Made by a program: the position numbers and the translations under genes. DNA of 64,000 nt from NCBI GenBank assembly GCA_027858965.1, contig JAQIBS010000168.1, positions 24,729 to 88,728 of the forward strand, written 5' to 3'. Positions 54,038 through 63,775 of this stretch are shown one piece after another. The notes under the pieces are model-generated. The model worked only from the letters and a program-made list of their open reading frames with translations, searched no databases and was not told where the DNA came from. The DNA comes from Kiritimatiellia bacterium. GTDB lineage: Bacteria > Verrucomicrobiota > Kiritimatiellia > RFP12 > UBA1067. The stretch's first letter is position 1. The number at the start of each line of letters is the position of its first letter.

Positions 54038-55375
54038 TCATACAAACTTCTTCAACTCCCAGGGAGTGCGGTAGCTGGAGAACTTCAGTAACTTTTCAGC
54101 TTCATCTGAATTAGTAACCACCTCTTGAACCGGATCCCACTCTATACGTTTACCAGTCCTGACTGCTGCCAAACCGAGCAGACACTGAGAATTTATGCGG
54201 TGACCGGTCTCAGCATCAATCATCACAGGATCACCCTTGATAATGGCATTGATGAAATCCTGCTTGTCTGACTCTGTGGAAACCAGCTTGTCAGTCGGCC
54301 GGAATTCTGTACGAAAGATCTTCTGATCATGGGCCTTGAGCCCTCCTTTGAACCAATTGGAGAGTATCCACCCATCATCTCCCTCTATCCTTACATATGG
54401 TGACTTGATACGGTAATCCAGCTTTACGCCATTGGCATACATATACTGCAACTCAAAATCAATTATTGTATCGAACAGACCGGATTCGGGAAATTTCCCG
54501 CTTCCCTCAACACTGATCGGTCCACTATGACTTGTTCCATTAATCATATTAGCGACATCCAGCAGGTGTCCACCCCAGTTACAGATCATCCCGGCGCAGT
54601 AGTCGGATATCTTGAGCCAGCCCGGACGCTGTACAGGCTTGCCGCTCTTAATATCTGTATAGTGCACACGATCCCGCACATAGGGCCGCATCGGAGCAGG
54701 CCCCTGCCACATCTCATAGTTCAGGGTTACTGGAGGAGCCGTGGGTGACGCATCAGGATTCTTCTTACCGAACTCATGCGGAACACCTACCTCAATCCGT
54801 TTAATATTGCCGATATAGCCGTTCATCACAAGATTGGCCGTTTTGACCATATAGCCATAAGAACGGCACTCACTGTCGAGACGAAATACAACACCGCTCT
54901 TCTTCGCCATATCCGCCAGGGCACGTCCTTCATCAAAGTAACGGGTCATCGCCTTCTCGCAACAGACGTGCAAACCTTTCTTCATGGCCATCAAAGCAGG
55001 AATGGTATGCCAATGATCGGGAGTGGATATCATAACAGCATCCAGCCCAGGCATATCCAACGCCTCACGGAAATCTCCGAAAGTTTTACAGTCGCTGTTG
55101 CCATACGCTTTGTCCACCAGCGACTTTGCATAATTCAAACGCAGCTGATCCACATCACAAACCGACACCACCCGCACATTTTCCATTCCCAGAAAAGTCC
55201 GCATGTTGGCATTGATGCCCTGACGTCCCGTGCCGATCATGGCAATATTAACCCGCTGAGAGGGAGCATTGTCCCCATGCAACGATGCAGGCAGGATGGA
55301 AAAAGCGGCACCCCCCAGTGCAGAAAGCTTAAGTGCCTGACGACGAGAAATGTTTGCTCTCATATTTTTATTCAT
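54038..55375 (-). CDS. Gfo/Idh/MocA-family oxidoreductase, Tat-exported
   Basis: The 445-residue protein has a twin-arginine signal (SRRQALKLSALGGAAFSIL). The Rossmann domain has IAMIGTGRQG, VVSVCDVDQLRL, MISTPDHWH and the EKA variant of the EKP motif (HVCCEKAMTRYFDEGRAL), and the C-terminal half has GMICNWGGHLLDVANMI. It is a distinct paralogue of 12815-14128. ATG 55375 is chosen from GGGAT five bases upstream and the position of the Tat motif. Substrate unknown; export points to polysaccharide-related sugars. Confidence 0.85.
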   Translation of the reverse strand: MNKNMRANISRRQALKLSALGGAAFSILPASLHGDNAPSQRVNIAMIGTGRQGINANMRTFLGMENVRVVSVCDVDQLRLNYAKSLVDKAYGNSDCKTFGDFREALDMPGLDAVMISTPDHWHTIPALMAMKKGLHVCCEKAMTRYFDEGRALADMAKKSGVVFRLDSECRSYGYMVKTANLVMNGYIGNIKRIEVGVPHEFGKKNPDASPTAPPVTLNYEMWQGPAPMRPYVRDRVHYTDIKSGKPVQRPGWLKISDYCAGMICNWGGHLLDVANMINGTSHSGPISVEGSGKFPESGLFDTIIDFELQYMYANGVKLDYRIKSPYVRIEGDDGWILSNWFKGGLKAHDQKIFRTEFRPTDKLVSTESDKQDFINAIIKGDPVMIDAETGHRINSQCLLGLAAVRTGKRIEWDPVQEVVTNSDEAEKLLKFSSYRTPWELKKFV

Positions 55376-55464
55376 ATATCCCTTTTTTACTACTATCATT
55401 CATTTTGGGTCTTCCGCAGAATCTGTGGGTCAGGATGTACTCCTGTGCCCCTGATTATGCCGGG

Positions 55465-55715
55465 GAGATTTGCGTGTACGAGTACGGTGTTTGCGGTCCT
55501 GACCTGTCATCTTTCCTCCAGCTTTCGTTCCCACGCCACGAGCATGCGCACGATATCAACGAGGTAGCTCTTGCCCTCGGAAACTTCCTGGGTACACTTG
55601 ACCTGCCGCACCGCAAATCCAATTGCCGCCTGGTACACCCTCAGATCTTCATGGTCAAATAGTGATCTCATCATCGAATTCCGTACTCGTACACTTACTC
55701 GTACACGCAAATCTC
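55465..55715. repeat. 20-bp inverted repeats around a four-helix-bundle scrap
   Basis: GAGATTTGCGTGTACGAGTA (55465-55484) and its perfect complement TACTCGTACACGCAAATCTC (55696-55715) flank the fragment 55507-55674. A second, partial arm CCGTACTCGTACAC lies at 55681-55694. The GTACTCGTACAC words are typical of sequences around four-helix-bundle genes in PVC genomes (from memory, not checked). Confidence 0.75.
55507..55674 (-). pseudogene. Four-helix bundle (S23) gene with internal deletion
   Basis: The frame starts MMRSLFDHEDLRVYQAAIGFA, the usual N-terminus of one four-helix-bundle subfamily, then jumps after about 25 residues to SEGKSYLVDIVRMLVAWERK, which is the family's C-terminal helix. 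The middle two helices are missing. Upstream codons (RVRVSVRVRNS) come from the flanking repeat. A non-functional remnant. The intact relative at 14256 belongs to another subgroup. Confidence 0.7.
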
Positions 55716-55911
55716 TCTCAATCTACGCCCAGAATATCTTGTTACGAGATATTCCTAATCCTCACAACCGTGAAATACCGCCAAAGACTCCCAGAACACA
55801 CGAGATGCCGCGATCCACCACACCATATCTTACCAAACATTCTGCGGAGGAGCCTTCATTTTGTTGTTTTTACGTTTTTCAATATTCACGATTGTTCAAC
55901 CTGCGTCATAA

Positions 55912-58900
55912 TTAATGACACCGGAAATAGACAACACCCTCATATCCTGATGCAAGTTCCCTGACACGTATCTGCCAAAGTCCGGTTCTGTCATTCGAGG
56001 CGATATCGAGAGTCAGTTCAAGCTGGCCATCCTTTGCTCCATAAAAGCCGCTCCACTCCGCTTCCGCTCCCGCAGGATCAAGAACTTTTACCTGTACAGG
56101 AATCACCGCATCTAACGGGCGCCCCTTCTGATCCACAACCATAATGCGGCAGTGGAGAGATTCCCCTCGCTTGATCTTCTGCGGCGCATCAATCTCCACA
56201 CCGCAGATAACCTCGTCGGTAACCATCAGAACACAACCCTCGCATGGGCCGAACTTGAAAGGAATATGCAACGCCCCGTCACTCATATTCACCTCTAGCT
56301 CCCGCCCGGCAACCAGATCATAAACGTGCCCACGCGGACGTTTTAGCGACAACGATACATCAGTGGGCAAACCGTTTTCCATCACCAGTCCGTGTTGCCC
56401 CACATAATCGCCGAACTCACGCCGATCATTAACCGCAAAAAGATAGTCGGTTGAGCCATAGGCGCGACAGCGTGTTATAACATCAGCTGAGCTTGAGTCA
56501 CCATACGGCTGATACATTCCAGTCAAGGCCTGACGCAATTCCTCCGCCTTTTTCAGCAGTGCCACACGGTCTTCATCCGCTTTACGAGTGCGCTTATAGC
56601 TCGACATGAGGATATCCGCTTTGATCGCAGGACAAAGCCGCTCGTCACCCACAATCAGCCCGCCCCTCTTCTGAAATGCTTTTACCTTTGCCGCTACACC
56701 AGCAGTCAGAACATCACAATCCATCATCACCAGAACTTGAAACCCATCGAGTCCACGTTGCAAAACAGTTTCATCATAGATGATCTCCGGTTGCAGCCGC
56801 GCCCACAACAGAACCTGATAGCCATCACCGGACCATTTGCCTCCCCATCCATAAGAACCACGATGCGCAAACATCTGCGATGCGAAGCTCTCCAGATACG
56901 CCACCTTTGATGAACGATCCGGCACCTGTAACAGAGTCGGCCCAAGTGGTTCGATAACGGTTTTCACAAGCCGACGCAATTCGTGTTGTGTCTGTGGATG
57001 TGTATAACGGTAACTGCCGCTATTATTATCTACAGGAACCAGGGATGCCCACCCATGATACATGATACCACGGATCGGCCGCGCCAATTTGGTCCAGAAT
57101 GCCTCACGCAGATGCATTGGGGCAATCGTCGGAAAAGCAGCATCAGGATCGGTATCCTCCCACGGCGACTTCTGTGCTTTGGTCACCTCGTCGCCCTTCT
57201 TCGCCGGTGCTGTCTGCGTACGATACCAGATAATTTGTGTCATCTTCATCACCTGCTGCGGCTGCGCCGCCCCGCGAGCCATAGCCAACAATTCATCTGT
57301 GGCAACGCCGATTCGGATTGGATCGGGATAGGAATAGGTCCACTGCGAAATCACATCAGCCGCTCCCCCACTACCATACACACTGGCCACACGTACCGCA
57401 GGATCATGAAAAGTCCACATATCATCACGTCCCGTGGATTTCAATCCACGATGCAACTCTGAGTTTAACCGATTCCATCCATCACCCTCTTTCCAATACC
57501 ACGACAGAAAACGCAGAGTCGGATCATCATCGGAAATCACGCGGTCGGATGGAAAATCCTCCAGTTTATTGTAATCAACACCTGATTTTCGCGGTGGTTT
57601 ATCTGGATATTCCAACCCTGTCGACTTACGGTATGCCGCACGGTCGTATTCATGAAAACAGACGCGGGCGGAATCGCGCACCTCAGTATTCAGCAGGGCT
57701 GCCTGCCAGGCAGGGAAACCGCCATAAGTCTGAGCCACCGATGCCCCGACGTTATAACAGAACTCAGGCACCCCTGGAGAGAGGGCACATAATGCCGGTT
57801 TCTTTTCGTTACTTTTTCCAGCACGATCAATCCGTCGGAGTTCCTTTTTTGTCTTGGCGGCCCAACGCCCCGGTGACAGACTCGCAATCACTCCAAAATC
57901 ATTAGCCAGCGCTGTATTCAGCATCCGCTTCACAGCAGCAACTTTTTCCGGTTTATCCGCCACACCAGCTTCTTTCGCCTCGAATATCCGTCCATAGTCG
58001 GCCCCGAACCCAAGAGAGTGCGTAAACCCGATTTCCTTCAGTCGCGGCAGCTCTTTAACCACACGATCAGCACCGTAAAGACCCCACATCACAACCGGCA
58101 TACGTACTGGCTTCCGCGCAACAATAGTAAAGGGGGAAGAAGCTTCGCTAACATAAGGAGTATCACCCGGAATAGTGATACGACCACGTATCTCATAAGT
58201 ACCCGGTCGCAATGAGGTATCAACCGGCACCTCAATCTGATGTTCCGCACCTGCCTTCAGCTGAGGAATGTCAATATGCAGCACCTCTTTACCTTCACAC
58301 AAAAACTCTGCTGTTGCCCCATCACACACCCCACGTTGCAGATTCACAAAAGTAAAAGGTAACGGTGAAACTATCTCCTTCCTGATAAATACATCACGAT
58401 CAGCACGACGGTTCATTGCGGCGGAACGAAACTCCAGCACTCCCTTACAAAGACGCACCTGTGCAATCATGCCGGGAAATCCGTGATAATAACTGCCCAC
58501 ACGATCTCCCAGCGAGAGCGCATGCCGACCAGCAATAATGCCTGCCCTGCCCAACCGTACAGTGCTGCCCAATGCCGAACCGTCACGATAGAAATATCCT
58601 GCACCTGCGCCATCATAAGTAAAGGCAATGTGATGCCACACACCAACCTCATAGAGCGCGGCTTCAGAGACAAAACTATCTGAGTCCTCACCAAAACCCA
58701 GCCGCATGTTCAACCGACGCATTCCACTCTTGTCAGCCGCTCCCAGAGTAAACTGATAATCCGTATGCGCCACATATTTCTTATCCACAAGGAAGGACTC
58801 AGGATAACCTATCAGTTCCTTCTTCGGCATTATTGACATCTCAAGCGTAAAAGCACCGGAAGGGGTAAGAGTTCTTTTGTTGGCCGCCACGACTGCGTGC

Positions 58901-59184
58901 TTTTTATCCTCAACGGGATAACCGCAAAACGATTCCAAAGATCCGCCGAACCTGCTGTCCGCACGAAAAACCGCACCGTGTGTTTTCAGATCATGCCCGT
59001 TACCGGATGCATCCTTTGTCTCAGCTCCCTTTGCGAACTGCCACAGGGCAATCACATGCGAACCCGTCACATCCTCACCTGTGTACACCTGCCGCCAGTT
59101 TTCGCAGAGCCGAGGTTGTTGTGCCAAGGCCATCCCAATTCCTGAAAAACCGATCAATCCCGTCAGTAATATGATATGTTTCAT
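55912..59184 (-). CDS. Secreted LamG plus glycoside-hydrolase-like protein
   Basis: The 1090-residue protein has a signal peptide (HIILLTGLIGFSGIGMALA). Residues about 35-260 form a LamG lectin-like domain (VIALWQFAKGAETKDASGNGHDL; FTLEMSIMPKKE; VWHHIAFTYDGAG; GFPGMIAQVRL). After a beta-sandwich linker (LRPGTYEIRGRITIPGD), residues about 365-850 have a TIM-barrel character (VVMWGLYGADRVVKELPRLKEIGFTHSLG; AALLNTEVRDSARVCFHEYD), consistent with a glycosidase, but I cannot assign a GH family or catalytic pair. C-terminal beta domains follow. Likely a surface enzyme for complex polysaccharide. Confidence 0.75.
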   Translation of the reverse strand: MKHIILLTGLIGFSGIGMALAQQPRLCENWRQVYTGEDVTGSHVIALWQFAKGAETKDASGNGHDLKTHGAVFRADSRFGGSLESFCGYPVEDKKHAVVAANKRTLTPSGAFTLEMSIMPKKELIGYPESFLVDKKYVAHTDYQFTLGAADKSGMRRLNMRLGFGEDSDSFVSEAALYEVGVWHHIAFTYDGAGAGYFYRDGSALGSTVRLGRAGIIAGRHALSLGDRVGSYYHGFPGMIAQVRLCKGVLEFRSAAMNRRADRDVFIRKEIVSPLPFTFVNLQRGVCDGATAEFLCEGKEVLHIDIPQLKAGAEHQIEVPVDTSLRPGTYEIRGRITIPGDTPYVSEASSPFTIVARKPVRMPVVMWGLYGADRVVKELPRLKEIGFTHSLGFGADYGRIFEAKEAGVADKPEKVAAVKRMLNTALANDFGVIASLSPGRWAAKTKKELRRIDRAGKSNEKKPALCALSPGVPEFCYNVGASVAQTYGGFPAWQAALLNTEVRDSARVCFHEYDRAAYRKSTGLEYPDKPPRKSGVDYNKLEDFPSDRVISDDDPTLRFLSWYWKEGDGWNRLNSELHRGLKSTGRDDMWTFHDPAVRVASVYGSGGAADVISQWTYSYPDPIRIGVATDELLAMARGAAQPQQVMKMTQIIWYRTQTAPAKKGDEVTKAQKSPWEDTDPDAAFPTIAPMHLREAFWTKLARPIRGIMYHGWASLVPVDNNSGSYRYTHPQTQHELRRLVKTVIEPLGPTLLQVPDRSSKVAYLESFASQMFAHRGSYGWGGKWSGDGYQVLLWARLQPEIIYDETVLQRGLDGFQVLVMMDCDVLTAGVAAKVKAFQKRGGLIVGDERLCPAIKADILMSSYKRTRKADEDRVALLKKAEELRQALTGMYQPYGDSSSADVITRCRAYGSTDYLFAVNDRREFGDYVGQHGLVMENGLPTDVSLSLKRPRGHVYDLVAGRELEVNMSDGALHIPFKFGPCEGCVLMVTDEVICGVEIDAPQKIKRGESLHCRIMVVDQKGRPLDAVIPVQVKVLDPAGAEAEWSGFYGAKDGQLELTLDIASNDRTGLWQIRVRELASGYEGVVYFRCH

Positions 59185-59229
59185 AGCAATAAATATCCTA
59201 CATTCGCATACAACGCGAACTTTAATTTA

Positions 59230-59281
59230 TATTCTCTCAACTCCTGTCACAAAAAACAAGACATCAATAAGCAACTAACTA
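59230..59281. repeat. MITE-like repeat, short copy
   Basis: CTCTCAACTCCTGTCAC, then an A-run with CAAGACATCAATAAGCAACTAACTAA, matches the left half and end of 966-1043 and 2377-2455. Its end supplies the stop codon of the 59279 gene. Confidence 0.6.
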
Positions 59282-61786
59282 ATGCGCCTGATACCAGAAC
59301 GTCTCCCAGTAGCGCTGGTCACACTTATAAACATCAATGGGATCTTTTGTCAGGTCAAAGTCCGCAGGTAATGCACCAAAGCGCCTTATCCAGCGTACAT
59401 AATACTCACCTGGCTTATAATTTGGCAACCCGGGCCGACTATGCACCTCCATGCGTACCTTGGCCGCACTTATCGCTTTAAGCAGTGTTTGATAGTCGGG
59501 GTCGTTGCTATCTTTAAATACGCCAATTGATTTCCCATCCGCCCCCTTACACCAGCCATAACCGCCAGAGCTCTTCACCATTGGTGCTTTGAGTATCATT
59601 GATTTTTCAGGGCAGGAAAGGTTATAGAGGTTGAAACAGTACAGCGGGTTATTGAGCCACTCAGGCGGTTTGGAATCTGTCCATTTATCATCCTCTTGCT
59701 CCCAGCGTCGCTTACCGATATTCTTCTCTGATTTATGGCACGATACACAGCGTCGTTTCACAATCTCCGCTACTGGCTTTCCAAGATTATATCGGGAGAC
59801 AGTAAGTGGTTGGCCTACCGCGCAATCTGATTGATTGAATACAGCGTATGTTCCACTGTATATGGCACTGGTCTCAATCCACAACCGAATTTTATCATAC
59901 TCAGCCTGAGACACCTTTATGTCATGGTGCTCACCACTGAGTTTGTCAAAGATCTTGCTAGCCCCTGTACCAAATCCATACGGAGGATAGTCGCCCTTTT
60001 GTCCCCATGAACCAGGCCGACTCAGCTGACCATAGGCGTGCAATGCGTAATAACTCTGCGAGCGCCACTCATTTAAATCGCCACTAAGATTGACATGGCC
60101 TTTTGGTTCATCTGAGTTATGACACTCAGTACAATGCTTATTCCAGATTGGCTGTATATCGCGAGGATAATCGTACACCCCAGGACTCCCCTTTACAGGC
60201 ACAATCTTACTGGGAGCTCTTCCAGCAGCCAGCAGAGTTTTTCTGAAACCTGCTGGAGTTGAGTTACTTATGCGAGATTCGTGGCAACCAATACAACCTT
60301 GAACCTCGCCAGGCATAACCATCGTAAAATTCTGCATGCGTTTAACTGAACGTCCACTCTCATCAAGTGCCACAAAGTAGATGGCTCTGAGGGCCGGGAC
60401 TTCAAAGAACGCCGACCCATCGGATTCAACAGGAACCTCCCCCAACACTCGTCTAACAGTAATATAACTACCGTGTTCTCCGGGCCATCCATGCTTACTA
60501 CCAGGTTTAGGGAGGTCTTCAAGAATGAGTATTTTTTTAATACTCCCCTGTTTAACCCCCTTCATATTGCGACCATGATAGATATTAGCGAGCAGAAGAT
60601 TTCCCGTATCTTTAGACCAATCCACTTGTGAAGGGATAACTGGTTCACGTGGACGCGAGCGAATCAAAACGGGATCATGCACCATAATATCAGCTGTATA
60701 GAAGCCTTGAGTCTCACCCTTGCCATCCATAATAAAGAGTGATTTGTCTTTGGCTACAAAAAAGAGCTCTTCAGACAAAGGATATGGATCACGATAGCCA
60801 GTACGTCCATACCCCGACCCTATAGTCCACTTTAAATCGGGCAGTGTTTTATTGATCTGCCTGGCGCTATCCAAATTATTGGGACCTGCCTTCATATCTA
60901 TGATCTTAACATTGCCTGCATTCTCTCGTTGTCCAAAGGCGGGAGAGAATATCGAAACAATCTTGCCTCTACTCCCAGGTATAGGCATAGCATCGCACTG
61001 CGCATAAAAGTTTGGATAAGGCACCCACTTACCACCAAAGAGAAGAGCTTGATCTGTCCCATCCGGATTCATAGCCCAGAGGTCACGAAAGCTCTCCGGT
61101 GCTTTATCAAGGTAGTCCCAACGCGTATAGGCAATTCTACCATCGGGCAGCACTGCAGGACGATCCTCAAGCAGAACATTGGCAGATATGGAGTGAATAC
61201 CACTGCCATCACCATTCATACGGTATAGGTTGGCAGTAGGTATTCTATTACAAGGAATAAAGCGATTGCATCTTCCTGATGCAAAAATGATTCCTCCATC
61301 AGGCAGATAAACTGGATCAAAGTCATCCCACTTCTCGTTGGTTAGCTGCTTCAGGCCAGTACCATCGATATTAATCTCATAGAGGTGATAGTTACGAGCA
61401 CCACCTTTGCGGTATCCAAAGATTGCCTTTTTACCAGAATAGTGCAAACGAGAGTCGCGAATAATGCCATCAGGATCTTCCAGGAGAACCTTAACCTCTT
61501 TTGTCTTCAGATTAATCTTACACAGCCGTGCACCAGGCTCAGGATAGATAAACTTCTCTTCATCTGCGTACTCACCAAAGGTTGCATACATCTGAGGTGC
61601 CTCACACAACTTACGCTCATTAAACAGAACCCACTCAGATCCGTAGTCACCGGTTAATATGCGTGAAACTAAATTTGTTTTATCGTCTGCCTGTGAGATT
61701 GAGACAAAACAGACACACGAAGAAATAGCCACGAGAACGGTTAAAAACATTCGTATATTTAACTTCAAATTACCAGCAATTTTCAT
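59279..61786 (-). CDS. Beta-propeller multiheme protein, hydrazine-synthase-alpha-like
   Basis: The 835-residue protein has a signal peptide (RMFLTVLVAISSCVCFVSISQA). A TolB/PD40-type propeller follows (about 60-400: LYEINIDGTGLKQLTNEKWDDFDPVYLPDGGI; LYRMNGDGSGIHSIS). Then come c-type heme motifs: VQGCIGCHES, HCTECHNSDE and RRCVSCHKSEK, three CxxCH in all. The arrangement is that of the HZSA-like domain family widespread in PVC bacteria, named for hydrazine synthase alpha. It is periplasmic or surface-exposed; any redox role is unknown and anammox chemistry should not be inferred. No ribosome binding site is obvious. Confidence 0.82.
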   Translation of the reverse strand: MKIAGNLKLNIRMFLTVLVAISSCVCFVSISQADDKTNLVSRILTGDYGSEWVLFNERKLCEAPQMYATFGEYADEEKFIYPEPGARLCKINLKTKEVKVLLEDPDGIIRDSRLHYSGKKAIFGYRKGGARNYHLYEINIDGTGLKQLTNEKWDDFDPVYLPDGGIIFASGRCNRFIPCNRIPTANLYRMNGDGSGIHSISANVLLEDRPAVLPDGRIAYTRWDYLDKAPESFRDLWAMNPDGTDQALLFGGKWVPYPNFYAQCDAMPIPGSRGKIVSIFSPAFGQRENAGNVKIIDMKAGPNNLDSARQINKTLPDLKWTIGSGYGRTGYRDPYPLSEELFFVAKDKSLFIMDGKGETQGFYTADIMVHDPVLIRSRPREPVIPSQVDWSKDTGNLLLANIYHGRNMKGVKQGSIKKILILEDLPKPGSKHGWPGEHGSYITVRRVLGEVPVESDGSAFFEVPALRAIYFVALDESGRSVKRMQNFTMVMPGEVQGCIGCHESRISNSTPAGFRKTLLAAGRAPSKIVPVKGSPGVYDYPRDIQPIWNKHCTECHNSDEPKGHVNLSGDLNEWRSQSYYALHAYGQLSRPGSWGQKGDYPPYGFGTGASKIFDKLSGEHHDIKVSQAEYDKIRLWIETSAIYSGTYAVFNQSDCAVGQPLTVSRYNLGKPVAEIVKRRCVSCHKSEKNIGKRRWEQEDDKWTDSKPPEWLNNPLYCFNLYNLSCPEKSMILKAPMVKSSGGYGWCKGADGKSIGVFKDSNDPDYQTLLKAISAAKVRMEVHSRPGLPNYKPGEYYVRWIRRFGALPADFDLTKDPIDVYKCDQRYWETFWYQAH

Positions 61787-61864
61787 ATCAAGAGAATCAT
61801 ATATAATTATTCCCTGAATGGAAACAAAAACCGATGGAATATAACTATTTCATCGGCTGTATTG

Positions 61865-63775
61865 TTACTGCAATAAAATCATGGTTCCCTTCGGCACAGG
61901 CGGCAGAGGCTCACAGAAGAACAGCGCCTCACCCAAGGCGGGGATATTGGCATAGCCATAGTTCTCATTAATATCCAGAGCAATATAACGGGCACTGACA
62001 TCTGCAAAACCTAAAACATTATGAACTGTCTGGGTTGTCCCCCCGGGATTCTTTATTAAATGCATATCATTCACTGGGGTAACAAGAGTCCAACCGCTAC
62101 TATCAAAAGTGGTTTCATCCAAATGTGTATTGCTGAAACCGGCATCACTGCGCACCCATACATCCAATGATTTCACCGAACGGCTTATCACCTCATCAGT
62201 AGCAGGATTAAAATTGAATATACTGAGCGCTTTCAGCTCCCGCACGCTACCGAGATCATAAACCAGCCACATATCATCAACACTGTCACCGGATACGGCC
62301 TGCGCTACCCAGTCATAATACTCACCATGAGCTGATGGTCCAGGCAGATACTGATATTTCGAGTAATCGCCCTCCTGACCAACTTCACCGATGAAATCAA
62401 GCCCGCTACCATTTATCGTATTAGTTGCAGCCCTTACACTCCTGCCATCAAAAACAATTTCAGAGTAGGCAATTGCATCGACTGGGACAACCCTGACCGT
62501 ATTGGTAATACTCAGATTCCCGAATACCTGAATCTCTCCCAATCCACACATATTGTACACCCCGTAATTACTGTTAATATCCAGAGCAATCATACGGCCG
62601 CTGATGCCATTAAGACCAAGCACATTAGATACGGTCTGGGTTGTTCCACCCGGGTTCTGATTAAGACTCATATCAGAACTGACCGTCACCAGCGTCCAGC
62701 CATTTGTATTAAATGCCACCCCATTGGTATGTATATTGTTCAGATCAATATCCTCACGAATCCACACATCAAGATCTTTAACACTGCGACTGACAGTAGT
62801 GCCATCGAGCGGATTAAAGTTAAATATACTGAGCGCATTGAGTTCACAGACACTGCCAAGATCAACTACAACCCACATATCATCTATTGTCGGTTCAGTA
62901 TTCATTATTCCAAGCCATTCTGTGCCTTCCCCATAAGCAGAGTCGCAGTAATTATATAAATATTTTTTATAATCACCCTCTTCTCCCGCTACACCTGTAA
63001 ACAGCAATCCAGTACCATTAATCAGATTCAATGCCGCGCGATTATTATAAGCCTCAAAATTTGAATATGCGCTGACTGCATTTATCAAATCTGACTCAGG
63101 AACATACAGTTCACCGAAAACCTGTACCTCTCCTATCAAAGAAAAACTGCCATGTCCGAAGTTGCTATTAACATCCAAGGCTACATAGCGGCCTTGAACA
63201 TCAGCCAAAGAGCTAAGAACACCGGCAACAGACTGCGTTGTTCCACCAGCGTATTGAGCAAGAGTCATATCATTCGCAACTGTCAGGAGTGTCCAGCCAT
63301 TTGTATTAAAAGCCACACCATCCAGATTACTATTAGAAAATCCGCCATCCTCTCTCACCCAGATGTCCAATTTCTGAGTCTCACGATCAGGGTTAACACC
63401 ACTACGCTTGGGATTAAAATTAAAGAGGCTTATTGTTTCTATTGTACAAATAGAACCAAGATCAACAATAGCCCAAAGATCATCAGCACTTCCACCAGCG
63501 GGCTCATCACCAGTCCATGAGGTCCCTGAACCAAAATCATTTGGGCAGGGAATATACTGATAGTTTGTATAAACACCCTCCTCACCTGCGGCTCCCACAA
63601 AAATAAGTCCGGTACCGTCAATCATACGAGTTGGCGCTCTATCTGTATATTTAACGGGATCTCCGGAATCATACCAAGTGCCTGCGATCGCACCACTCGG
63701 TGTCAGCAAGTCAGCCAGACCCGCCTGCGCCATTCCCAACAGAACGGCAAAAATAAACAATACTTTCTTTTTCAT
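61865..63775 (-). CDS. Secreted protein of three F5/8C-like (discoidin-type) modules
   Basis: The 636-residue product has a signal peptide (KVLFIFAVLLGMAQAGLA). Three modules of about 200 residues repeat the same plan: GxGLxFxGxxGEEGxYxxYxY, DDxWxVxDLGSVCxLxxLSIFNFNP, LDVWVRxDxGFSNxHxDxVAFNTNGWTLV, GGTTQxVxxVL and RYIALDxNxNYG. This resembles a discoidin/F5-8C carbohydrate-binding fold used in tandem. The C-terminus (PVPKGTMILLQ) has no sorting signal. GGAG precedes ATG 63775. A binding or adhesion role is inferred. Confidence 0.8.
   Translation of the reverse strand: MKKKVLFIFAVLLGMAQAGLADLLTPSGAIAGTWYDSGDPVKYTDRAPTRMIDGTGLIFVGAAGEEGVYTNYQYIPCPNDFGSGTSWTGDEPAGGSADDLWAIVDLGSICTIETISLFNFNPKRSGVNPDRETQKLDIWVREDGGFSNSNLDGVAFNTNGWTLLTVANDMTLAQYAGGTTQSVAGVLSSLADVQGRYVALDVNSNFGHGSFSLIGEVQVFGELYVPESDLINAVSAYSNFEAYNNRAALNLINGTGLLFTGVAGEEGDYKKYLYNYCDSAYGEGTEWLGIMNTEPTIDDMWVVVDLGSVCELNALSIFNFNPLDGTTVSRSVKDLDVWIREDIDLNNIHTNGVAFNTNGWTLVTVSSDMSLNQNPGGTTQTVSNVLGLNGISGRMIALDINSNYGVYNMCGLGEIQVFGNLSITNTVRVVPVDAIAYSEIVFDGRSVRAATNTINGSGLDFIGEVGQEGDYSKYQYLPGPSAHGEYYDWVAQAVSGDSVDDMWLVYDLGSVRELKALSIFNFNPATDEVISRSVKSLDVWVRSDAGFSNTHLDETTFDSSGWTLVTPVNDMHLIKNPGGTTQTVHNVLGFADVSARYIALDINENYGYANIPALGEALFFCEPLPPVPKGTMILLQ

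Noticed and set aside
59279..61786. Hydrazine synthase and anammox metabolism
   Set aside because: Only domain-level similarity; no partner subunits or anammox genes are seen.
61865..63775. PEP-CTERM sorting signal at the end of the triple-module protein
   Set aside because: The C-terminus ends PVPKGTMILLQ with no hydrophobic helix or basic tail.
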